A stretch of 10,243 bases of DNA from Larix sibirica (taxonomy: Eukaryota; Streptophyta; Pinopsida; Pinales; Pinaceae), in NCBI GenBank assembly GCA_004151065.3, contig NWUY0303876601.1:1-10243 (forward strand). Reading direction: 5' to 3'. The translations under genes and the position numbers were made by a program. Positions 1 to 7,857 of the stretch are shown piece after piece. Under the pieces are notes generated by a model. The model was not told the origin of the DNA and searched no databases. It saw nothing but the letters and a program-made list of their open reading frames with translations. Each line of letters opens with the position of its first letter. Position 1 is the first letter of the stretch.

Positions 1-396
1 TGGTGATGTTGAATTCTTGTAACAACAAGATCCATCTCGTAATCCTACCAGTAGTGAATGGTTTATTCATTGAATATCGTATGGAAGAATGGTAAGTGTG
101 GATAAAAATTTCATAACCAATGATGTAATGCCTAAAATTATTTATAAATTGCATGATTGCTAAGAACTCTTTTTCCATTACAGTGTAATTTAGATCAACA
201 GGTGTCAGATTTTTACTAATATAGTAAATGGCATAAGGAACTTGGTTCTATTTCTGTCAAAGGACAAACCCTAGAGCAGTGTCTGAGGCATCCGTGGAGA
301 TGTGGAATGGGAGATACCAATTAGGTACCCTTAATACAGGTGTAGCATAATTTTTTTCTTTCAAGTATTCAAAAGCATGCTGACAACAGTCATCCC
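1..396 (-). pseudogene. RNase H domain of Gypsy pol (partial, broken)
   Basis: This domain would degrade the RNA strand of the RNA/DNA hybrid during reverse transcription. On the minus strand one frame runs from about 396 to the window edge. It contains the connection-type phrase around FEYLKEK and VLRVPNW, then STDASD with the first catalytic Asp (290-292), YISKNLTP, and EKEF (164-175) with the expected acidic residue. It ends in RWILLLQEFN, the conserved segment that closes this domain in plant Gypsy elements. Two in-frame stops interrupt it, at 257-259 (TGA) and 248-250 (TAG). The usual T-D-H motif reads T-Y-H, with the Tyr codon at 92-94, so a residue normally involved in metal binding is probably lost. 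A frameshift near the C-run at 394-398 separates it from the RT thumb region. Confidence 0.85.
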
Positions 397-1260
397 CCAA
401 AAATGAACATATTTTGACAACAATTTAAATAAGGGTGCAACAACTTTCGTAAAATTTTCGATAAATCTCCTATAGTAACTAGCAAGGCCAAGGAAACTCC
501 TTGCCTCTTTTTGAGTTTTGGGAATTGGTACTTTTCACAGTACTTCTATTTTGGCTGGATCCACTTTAATTCTTGCAACAAAGATAATATGTCCAAGTAC
601 TACTCCCTTATTTAGTAGCATGCAAAAATTTTAATGGCTCAGTGAAAGGTTTGTTCTTGGCATATAATTAAGACTTTCTCGAGGTTCTTCAGTGCTTCAT
701 CAAATGTGTCACCATAGACAGTAAATTCATCCATGTACACATCTACGCGATCATTAATAATGTCTGAGAAGATTCATAGTACAACTCTTTGGAAGGTAGC
801 AAGGGCATTACACAAGATAGAGGGAAACACTCGGTAAGCAAAGGTCCCCCAGGGGAATGCAAATGTAGTTTTATCTTGATCCTTTGGTGTAATTTGGATC
901 TGATTATACCCACCAAACCCATCCAAAAATAAAAAAATATTTCTTTCCAGCGAGGGTTTCCAAGAATTGATCAATGAAAGGGAGAGGGAAGTAATCCTTC
1001 ATGGTGACACTATTAAGTTCTCGATAATCTACATATATGCACTATTTCTTGTTCTTTTTAGGAACCAATACCAAGGGGGAAACCCATTTACCATAAGAGA
1101 TTGGGTAGATGAATTCGACATCAAAATTTTTATGTAGTTGTTCCTTAACTACCTCTTTGAGTGTTGGGTTCATTATACTCTGGGGATTCCTAAGAGGATA
1201 GGAATCACTCTGAGTATAAATGTGATGAGAGCAAGTCTTGGGATTGATTCCCTTAATTTC
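397..1260 (-). pseudogene. Reverse transcriptase domain of Gypsy pol (broken)
   Basis: This is the RNA-dependent DNA polymerase domain of the element. Reading the minus strand downwards, the pre-RT phrase HHIYTQSD (about 1225) is followed by LKEVVKEQL, YPISYGKWVSPLVLVPKK, VDYRELN, YFPLPFIDQ and LDGFGGYNQIQI with the first catalytic Asp at 921-923. Next come the FPWGTFAYRVFP stretch and the polymerase box YMDEF at 726-737, then FLGLASYYRRFIENF at 457-498, typical of the thumb/connection region. The frame shifts near 925-940 within an A/T homopolymer run. Stops include TAG at 1042-1044, where the family normally has Trp, and TGA at 774-776, where Arg is likely. The catalytic box has Glu in place of the second Asp. 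Length and motif order fit a Gypsy RT; the product would be inactive. Confidence 0.93.
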
Positions 1261-1683
1261 ATGGTAGTCTGATGTGAAGGATTTTTACTAATATTATAAA
1301 ATTTGAATCAGTTTTTCCTATGATTTAGTAAGCTGACCATTAATGTGCAAGAATTTAATTGTGCTAATCTTAGCAGGGGTGATGTAGCATTCGATTTATT
1401 TCATGGTGGTTGCTACATTACTACAACATGAAGATAAGGCTATTAGATAACTTATTTCTTGCAAAACAGTCTCAAAAATTTGTTCCAATGGCATTGCAAA
1501 TGAATCATAAACCAAAGAAAAAGCAGAAGCAAATATGAAAGACCTAACCTAATTTTCCTTTTTGCATTCTTAAAAATTTATTACCTGGTCTATTGCAGAA
1601 ATAGGTTGTTGCTGGCCCCTACCAGCGACCACCCTTTCATTCTTTAGAAGAACAAATGGGTCGCCACTTAGATTTGTGTTCAA
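1261..1683 (-). pseudogene. Linker between protease and reverse transcriptase (RT-side part)
   Basis: On the minus strand, the about 420 bases ahead of RT still read like protein: phrases such as DPFVLLKNERVVAGRGQQ, then LVYDSFAMPLEQIFETVLQ and YITPAKISTIKFLH, separated by scattered stops. No catalytic motif is visible. The position, after protease and before RT, matches the variable acidic linker of plant Gypsy polyproteins. At about 1683 the protein-like reading ends and AT-rich non-coding DNA begins; I take that as one side of the insertion. The exact boundary could be off by tens of bases, and no target-site duplication could be confirmed. Confidence 0.55.
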
Positions 1684-1890
1684 CATATCATACATATCAA
1701 TTTAATATGTCGAGTATAGTATTAGATAAGGAAAATAACTTATCTTTGTATATATTTTGTATCTTTGGACCAATTTGAGTGATATTTTATGTTTCTTGAG
1801 TTTATCTTGATTATTACGGTTTATTGTACAGTGTTGGAATGATTTTCTTGCAAACCAGTTGCTTGATATCCATAGTTAAGATAATATTAT

Positions 1891-1937
1891 CATCAATTAT
1901 GGATTCCATGATTGAAATCATGGATTCCATATTGATG
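1891..1937. repeat. Imperfect 47-nt hairpin
   Basis: Positions 1891-1897 (catcaat) pair with 1931-1937 (attgatg). Inside this, 1899-1912 pairs with 1917-1930 around a 4-base loop (tgaa), with one mismatch and one bulged base. The inner arms also read as direct repeats of atggattccat, because that word is itself almost a palindrome. Directly to the left is a perfect 10-base palindrome, ataatattat, at 1881-1890. The structure is clear from the sequence; any role is unknown. Confidence 0.8.
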
Positions 1938-2376
1938 GATGTCATTTTGGTTGGATGAGGAATTTTTACATTCTGCATCCATACACACCATGACTCTGCA
2001 GCCTGGTTCAAATCAACTAATCATTTTCATTATTATATTTTTATTTTACCTATTTGTTTCTAGTGTTGAAGATGTTAACAAACATGACATGATTCTTATG
2101 CTTATATTGATAGGCTATCAGAGATGTTTATTCAATGCAAGCTCATTTAATCGACTAATTGTGCAGCTGATTCATGTTACAATTTTAACATGTTATGAGA
2201 ATAATTTAAAATCATATGACTCCATTTTGCAGGATCTTTGAGGGGAATTTGATATGCAATGTGTTGAATACCTCAAATTGGAATCTATCTTATTTAGATT
2301 CATAAACTTGCCCAGGACCAATGGTTTTATCTGATTTTTTTTATCTCATTGTGTTAATACTTTGGTATGATGAAGT

Positions 2377-2421
2377 AATCCCTTGTTTCTATATCATTAA
2401 TATTACTATTATCAAGGGATT
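2377..2421. repeat. Inverted repeat, 9-bp perfect stem
   Basis: The word aatcccttg at 2377-2385 is the exact reverse complement of caagggatt at 2413-2421, separated by a 27-base AT-rich loop. It lies in non-coding DNA ahead of the + strand coding remnant. A stem this short can arise by chance in several kilobases of AT-rich DNA. Confidence 0.5.
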
Positions 2422-2500
2422 TTGCAATTGAAATTATGTAACCAAAGCATTATTACCTTAGTTTTTATCCTTGGGATCGTAAAACAAGGGGGTATTGATT

Positions 2501-3243
2501 CTTATATTGTATCCTGCGACTTACCCTCATTTAAAAATTTGATCGTCCCCATGCATAAAAGGTGATGATGTGTGACCTAATCAATGTTTTGATTAACTAT
2601 ACCCCAGTTGGGAATCATTATGATAGTGGATTTATCCATATATTAGACAATGTTTCCATCAATTACTATTCCATACGGATTATCGTTGACTCACTTTTGA
2701 TTAAGACCTCAGTATTTTCATGAATCCAATCGAGGCCTTAGTTAATCATCACGATGGATGAGTTGTACCAAGTTGGAGTAAGACAGGTGCTTCGCATGTC
2801 ACCAACCTTCAATCATCGCCCACTTATCTAGGTTATATGACAATGTAGTTACATGCAATCATAACGCTTAACATTTGGTCCTCCCCACTTTCTAATCTTT
2901 CATCACCTGAGGGCCGATGTGGCATTCATGTCATATTGTATAAAACCAACTCAATCGTTGACGTTTCCTTTTACACCACTTTTGAATCTGTCATAGTACT
3001 CTGGTCATTATGGCAAATTTGTACTCACACTTGAAGTCTTTTATTGCACTACATTTTGGTCCTTTTCGATAATTTTCCGGCTCATATTGCTTAACTTTCC
3101 TCATCCAAGAATCCTCTTTGATCATGGTTTTTCCCCTCCAAGTTTAACATCATCCTGCGACTGAACTGTGTGCCCTTATTTAGTCGACCACTTGCCTTGG
3201 GAATCTCATTGCAATTAAACTGGTTTTTATTCCATGCCATTTG
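2501..3243 (+). other. Non-coding leader upstream of the + strand coding remnant
   Basis: This stretch is less AT-biased and of higher complexity than the DNA on its left, with pieces such as gaggccttag and gggccgatgtggc, but all frames are broken and I recognise no protein. It contains an imperfect stem-loop (2701-2710 with 2732-2741, one mismatch) and a TATA-like box at 2939. From about 2960 to 3240 it is pyrimidine-rich, as in plant 5' leaders and the transcribed part of some LTRs. The 10-base word tcctgcgact occurs twice (about 2512 and 3163). Its place just ahead of the coding remnant suggests a promoter and leader, or the end of a 5' LTR. No primer binding site was found. Confidence 0.35.
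2939..2945 (+). promoter_or_regulatory. Possible TATA box (tataaaa)
   Basis: A clean TATAAAA lies about 300 bases upstream of the ATG at 3244, and the following stretch is pyrimidine-rich, as many plant leaders are. In AT-rich DNA such a word is common by chance, so position is the only real support. No transcription start is visible. Confidence 0.3.
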
Positions 3244-4235
3244 ATGGGTCTCACTAACCATTCTGAACCTGACAATGCAAACAAGGTTGAATCAAATAAA
3301 TGCCTTGTTCGACTCTTAGCGAGTGTTGGATGGTTAGGTTTTATCAGGAACTTTCACGACCATAGTGAATCCATTGCACTTTCATTTGCCGAGTCTTTTT
3401 ATGGTCATCATGTTCGCATTGGAGATATCAAGCTTGAGGTTGATGAAAATTTCATAGCAGTACCCATATGCCTTTCTTGTACATGAGAGAGATGGTTCAA
3501 GCATACTCTGCTCAAGGATGTGCCTTGGTCAAAACTCATGCGAATTCCAACTTCTACCATATACAACCAGAAATGTATGAGTAAACCCCTCTTTTAAACA
3601 CAGTGGCAGGAATTATTTATGGTTCTGGGTCAGTATGTCTCTTGTGATGGTCATTTCACTATGATTCTTCGATACCATCTCCTCCTACTGATGGAATTTT
3701 TAGGGTATGAGTTGAACCTCCCCTATTTCATGTATATCATTTTGAAAAACATGGCTAAACAAGTTCAAAAAACTCCATTTTCCCTTGCTTGTAGACTGCT
3801 ACATTTTGGTTTGATACGTATTCTAATAGAACATAAGCTGAGTATGATAGGGGTAAATTGGAATGATTTTTCCGTAAGAAATAAATTTGAAGAGACCATA
3901 TCTAAACAAAATGATATTGCTAAGGAAGTGATCCATGACCTCCCTCGCACTATTGACTCTTCCTTTGTCTGTCAATTTGAAATGTCGGCCCTAGTCGACG
4001 GAATATCTAGTAAATGTCTTTCACCTTTTTCTCCTCACCAATGTTTCGTTGTTATTGATGAGAACCATGAGGTATGTACATGGGTCGAAACCTGTCAACA
4101 GCCTTTGGAATAGGTTGTCCATGTGTTTCAAGATATTTCATATTAAGAATGGACTCGAGTGCATATTCAAACTCTAGCTCATGCCATACATACATGAACT
4201 GATATTTTGATGGCCATGTTGGAAAACCATTTCAG
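3244..4235 (+). pseudogene. N-terminal half of an uncharacterised plant repeat-borne protein (broken)
   Basis: Function unknown. One + strand frame runs from the ATG at 3244 to about 4235, broken by TGA at 3484-3486, TAA at 3595-3597, TAG at 4111-4113 and TAA at 4144-4146. Outside the stops it reads as real protein: GWLGFIRNFHDHSESIALSF, VRIGDIKLEVDENFIA, WFKHTLLKDVPWSKLM, GQYVSCDGHFTMILRYHLLL and ELNLPYFMYIILKNMAKQVQ. A phrase ending FGLIRILIEH follows. This layout, with a GW..FI..FHGH-like start, a C.G.....YHL segment, LNLPYF and a HxGLIKIL-like motif, resembles a hypothetical protein family I associate with dispersed repeats in plant genomes. I cannot assign a reaction, and I see no catalytic triad, zinc finger or RT motif. 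It could be a gag-like or accessory ORF of a non-autonomous element. A frameshift near 4235 leads into the next segment. Confidence 0.6.
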
Positions 4236-5596
4236 ACTATGGATTTAAATTATAGTTTACCGAGGGTTAAGGTTGAAGGGAGTATTTCTCCTTTTCTAGT
4301 TTTAAATGAGACAACCGATGTTAATCATGGCCAAGAGGAATATTTAGGGAAAATTGTTGAATATGCCCTAGAGAAAATGGGCATTACTCAAATTCTCCAA
4401 AGCTTTGATCAATTACAGGGTCTGATTCAACCCCAATTTACTAAAAATTCAAATGCTTCAAATGATGCTAGTGTATCTTGGGTTAAAAGTGATCATGTTG
4501 ATTCTGTTCTTGAAAATTCTTTACAGAAGTAGGTCTTCAAATATCCCACTTGATATATATCTATCCTGATAGGGAATATCAAGTCAATCCCTCAATCCAT
4601 TCTGCAACCCAATGTGGGTGTGGGCATCGATTTGATCCCATCTAATCGATCTTTTAATCGAAACCTGGGTCATTTTTCTGATTATGAGATTAAAGTCTCT
4701 CAGTTGGTTCATGTCATGGATCCTCATGCCTTAATAGGGATAAACAAACACATGAATCAAAATGTTGTAGCCCACATATCCACTTCGTCAATATTCTCGG
4801 ATAGTTGTCAGGATGTTTGACGTGAGCATAGTCTCCCCATTGATATTCAACACAAGTATCATGGTTTTCCTTTAAATGGAATTCGAACAAATGATAATGA
4901 TGATAGTGGAAACAATGCTGCAAATCCAGTCTTGAATACCTCATTAATTGAAATTGGTAGTTCATCCCCTCTGCAAAATTCTTCAATTCACATGGATGTT
5001 AAGCCATGGGCTAAAGCAATCCGGTTGTAGGATTTCAAAAATTTAGGAAAAAGAAGGTCCCAGGCTATGTCTAGAGATAATCGAAACAGGTCATAAGTCC
5101 AGTAGTCTAATGAGATCATTGATCTCATTCAATTACAAGATGATAAGTGTGTTCCTAAATATTCTACATAGAGGGACGACCTTTTAGCTCACACATGACT
5201 TGATGATGGGTTTCATCTACTTGATAAAATTAAAGCGAATCCACAGTTTGCAAGAGTCGAACCAACTCTACAAAAATTCAAGGATATCTGCGATAAAATC
5301 AATAACACTAATTTTAAACCGAGCACTCACACTAAACCTGTTGCTCTCATTGTCAATTGTTTCTAAGGAAGAGTTCGTACATGTTCGACTTCCTCTTGAA
5401 AGATGCTCATTAGTTGGTCCATAAGATTCATCATTATAAAAAGCGAATAATACAGGTGAAAGAGCAATATCATGTTCGGATTGATGAAATTGAAGAAAAG
5501 TTGAAATCTACAAGGGACTCTATGATCCTTCATACCTTAAGAGTTAACATTTATGTTACTCCCGAGGCTGTAAAAATATTCAAGATAGAAAAATAA
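4236..5596 (+). pseudogene. C-terminal half of the same uncharacterised protein (broken)
   Basis: Protein-like reading continues in a second frame from about 4236 to 5366 with stops at 4530, 4551, 4818, 5028, 5094, 5103, 5169, 5196 and 5364. It then moves through a short third-frame piece (about 5367-5411) to a final frame ending at the TAA at 5594-5596. Recognisable stretches are VEYALEKMGITQILQSFDQL, LIPSNRSFNRNLGHF, a basic patch KNLGKRRSQAMSRDNRNR, DGFHLLDKIKANPQFARVEP and a charged, heptad-like end (YKKRIIQVKEQYHVRIDEIE) suggesting a coiled coil. The middle is rich in Asn, Ser and Asp and is probably disordered. Joined in order with the N-terminal part this makes about 780 codons. Linking the two halves is inference from orientation, order and abutting frames. 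Function unknown. Confidence 0.5.
5109..5129. repeat. Perfect 9-bp inverted repeat with 3-base loop
   Basis: The arms aatgagatc (5109-5117) and gatctcatt (5121-5129) are exact reverse complements around att. The structure lies inside the decayed coding region, where it spells part of N-E-I-I-D-L-I, so it may be a by-product of codon content rather than a regulatory site. Confidence 0.6.
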
Positions 5597-7110
5597 ATAT
5601 TTTTCTTTTCTGTACATATTTTTGTTCACACATAGGTATGTTTTGTAGTTAAATAATTTTATGCTTAATTTTTAATTTTTAAATTTTAAGCATGAATTTT
5701 AGGAAGCAGTTGCAGAATATAAAACTTTGTAGCTACTTCTTAATTTTATTTTATTTATTTTAATTGTTGTGTTATTTTTGTTTCCAACTGGAACCTACTT
5801 TGCATCCCCTTCTTGCTCATTTGGACAAACTAATATGTGCATGCAACTAGATAAGGATCCCTAAATATCAGTAAGCAAGATTTCCATCCCTCCTTTGACT
5901 TCAAATCAGATGGTGAGTTGTTCCAAAATTGATCATTGTATTTAGCTCGTGTTGATGTAGATTGATCTTATAATCCTATTTCAATGGGATCCTTGTACCA
6001 TCATTTAGTTAGTTTCTTATTTTTTGTAAAAATTACCAATGAGAACAAATGGTAAGCCATAACTCGGTGTTATAAAGAGGAAGATGGGAGTTTCCAAAGG
6101 GACTGGATTTTGGACAATTTGGTGTATACTTTCTTTTTGGAGATATTGACATAAATTTTACAACTGGAAACTTTTATATGCTTATATGTTTGGATTGTGA
6201 TTCGGTATGAGTAATATATAAGTTCTATGCTTTCATTATTCTGAATGGTATCTCTAGTATTCTTAAATCTGATCTTAATCGTGGCCGTGATTCTTTTACA
6301 AAGGTTATAATACTAGTTTCTCTCAAAATTGTTATTTGATGAGAATATAGTAATTTTTGTCATATAGTATATGCCATTTTACCTCTTCATTCATTCGATT
6401 CTTTTTGGCATTTTTAGGAAAATGTGGTTTTGACATGTTGTGTAATTTTATTTCATAAAAATATTCTTTAAGTCACATGTTATGTGTGGTTTCAGAATCA
6501 ATAAAGTGCATTTCATTGTTTCTATTTAAATGCATACATTTACTTTATGCTCAAATTGAATTGAATTTTTTTTTGTCACTATCACTTAGATTTCTTTCAA
6601 AGAAGGATTAGATTTTATTCTTATTTTTCTTTTGAAATAGATCTTATTATTGTTAGAAATTTGTTGTATTTTCTGCATCAGTGAACGTTTTATTATGTTA
6701 GGAAAACAACAAATGTCTAGCAAATAATTTAAATGACAGATTAATCTTTCTAGATAGAAACTTGGCCGAGTGTTTCTAGATTAGCCGATTAGATTTTACT
6801 ATTAATTTAATGGTATTATCGATGTGTTTGATTTTGATAGAAATATAGAGTAGTTAATATATTTTTCACTATTTTCAGTAGATTTGTAATTTATGTTTAT
6901 TGAATTATGAGAGATGTGTCCATCTGGAACTCGGTGAATAGTTATATTATCATACCATTCATATCTCTTGTTTAACCTTTTAATTTGTTGTTTTCTATTA
7001 AAATTTCAAGTTTTTCACGAGATTTTCCAGGTAACCCTTTGTTAATTTGTATATTTGTAAATATTGCTAGTATAGGTTAGTTTTTCTTTCTTTATTCTAG
7101 AGTAGATGGT
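5597..7110. other. T-rich non-coding stretch, right part of the insert
   Basis: About 1.5 kb with no coding region I can support. It is strongly T-rich on the + strand. Items seen: an 8-bp stem (atgcttaa at 5661-5668 with ttaagcat at 5686-5693) around an AT-only loop; a short protein-like phrase LEPTLHPLLAHLDKLICACN at about 5790-5850 in a + frame, which might be a further piece of the coding remnant; a purine-rich run, aaagaggaagatgggag, at about 6074-6090 that would suit a polypurine tract; and a 7-bp inverted repeat tagaaac/gtttcta around 6755-6778. If the purine run is a tract, a 3' LTR of about 1 kb should follow, but I found no matching 5' copy. Confidence 0.35.
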
Positions 7111-7258
7111 ATTTAGTCAGCTAACGGGGCCGTTACAACCGTTGATTCCAGCTATCCCAAATGACTAGGGGTTTCTTAAAACCCATGGTTCGGGTTGCGA
7201 CTCCTTTGTTGACCCCAGTGCATATTTTTAGGTCAACAGCTGTGATGCTTCTTCGTCA
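7111..7258 (-). pseudogene. Linker after the protease (protease-side part)
   Basis: Minus-strand translation after the protease still looks protein-like for about 140 bases, with DEEASQLL, KYALGSTKESQPEPWVLRNP and a W-containing phrase. It then gives way to AT-rich DNA near 7110. The acidic and Ser/Thr content fits the start of the protease-RT linker, whose other part resumes near 1683. A frame change and one stop separate it from the protease. The boundary is uncertain by tens of bases. Confidence 0.5.
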
Positions 7259-7857
7259 CTAGCTAAGTTCCAACCATGGAACATATCCCATTTCTATCCG
7301 GGATTTTGTTGGTCGATACAATGTTACTTGCTTTACTACATCCCCATGGGTGATGAACATGTTACCGGATTTGCGCCTTTTGAAAGCATTCGCAGTAGTG
7401 AGCCAATGTCTTCCAAGGAATATGGGATGTCTTTTTGACGAAGCTTTGGGATGCAAGACTAAAAATTATACATGATTTTCCCAAGGGTCCAAAGAAAAAA
7501 CCACATAATCTAATACTCCCTCTAGTCTGATCTTAGATTTGTCAGCAAGTTCAAGAATAATAGGAGTTGGGTAAAGATTTAGCAAGTTTAGTTGCCTCAT
7601 AGTTATGTCGTGATGTTAATGGATTCTTCAAGGTCAATCAAATTGTTTGGAATGCATATTACATTGATGTGCACAAAGATGACGAGATTACCACGATCTA
7701 TGTATTTTTCTACAAGATTTTGTCTAATTATCAAATCAAAAGATTCTTGTACAAATTGTATGGTGGTTGGGTCCTTTCTCTTCGTCCCTAGCTTCTTCAA
7801 ACATAATTCCTTTACTGGCTTGGCATAAATGGGTATATATTTAAGAGCTTGCAGCAA
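7259..7857 (-). pseudogene. Aspartic protease domain of Gypsy pol (broken)
   Basis: This would be the retropepsin-like protease that cuts the gag-pol polyprotein. From 7857 downward the minus strand reads LQALKYIPIYAKPVKELC, then FVHINVICIPNNLIDLEESI. This contains the active-site Asp (codon 7633-7635). After a frameshift at about 7601-7606 it continues MRQLNLLNLYPTPIILELAD, then FLVLHPKASSKRHPIFLGRH and WLTTANAFKRRKSGNMFI, the closing beta-strand block (ILGRPWL-like) of plant Gypsy proteases. A TAA interrupts the second half just before FLVLHPK. The loop after the catalytic Asp reads L-E-E where the family normally has a Gly-Ala pair, so even an uninterrupted copy would probably be inactive. 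Upstream, a Pro-rich gag tail lies in the same frame as the first half. Confidence 0.85.

Larger units (their letters stand above)
1684..2500. other. AT-rich non-coding stretch, left part of the insert
   Basis: I see no coding region I can support here; open frames of up to 100 codons exist but look compositional, with runs of Ile, Leu and Phe and no recognised motif. The stretch contains a strong imperfect hairpin at 1891-1937 and a 9-bp stem at 2377-2421 (arms 2377-2385 and 2413-2421). It may include the terminal repeat or untranslated end of the inserted element, but no matching copy was seen on the right side. Confidence 0.4.
1684..7110. mobile_element. Probable inserted element of unknown class (about 5.4 kb)
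   Basis: This block separates the protease-side and RT-side parts of the minus-strand Gypsy polyprotein. Its only recognisable coding content (3244-5596) is on the opposite strand, so it is not simply a long linker. I compared the two outer parts (1690-2600 and 6090-7110) by eye and saw no convincing long terminal repeat pair, and no terminal inverted repeats. It could be a decayed non-autonomous LTR element, a truncated copy of one, or a stretch brought in by rearrangement. Boundaries are estimated from where Gypsy-like translation stops on each side. More than one insertion event is possible. Confidence 0.5.

Noticed and set aside
2111-2125. Possible primer binding site (gctatcagaga, similar to the tggtatcagag of initiator-Met tRNA sites)
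   Set aside because: Only a partial match, with no LTR end (CA) just before it and no coding region close by; likely chance.
1939-2241. Open frame of 100 codons on the + strand, and an overlapping minus-strand frame at 1814-2011
   Set aside because: Composition follows AT-rich DNA, there is no recognised motif, and the two overlap each other and the hairpin; no support for a gene.
4714-4986. Minus-strand open frame of 90 codons
   Set aside because: It lies opposite the protein-like + strand frame and has no family resemblance; it is a shadow frame.
1684-7110. Long terminal repeats bounding the insert
   Set aside because: Comparison of 1690-2600 with 6090-7110 by eye found only words of about 10 bases, such as atgcttatat, which are expected by chance in AT-rich DNA.
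7592-7828. + strand open frame of 78 codons
   Set aside because: Antisense to the clearly recognised protease segment.
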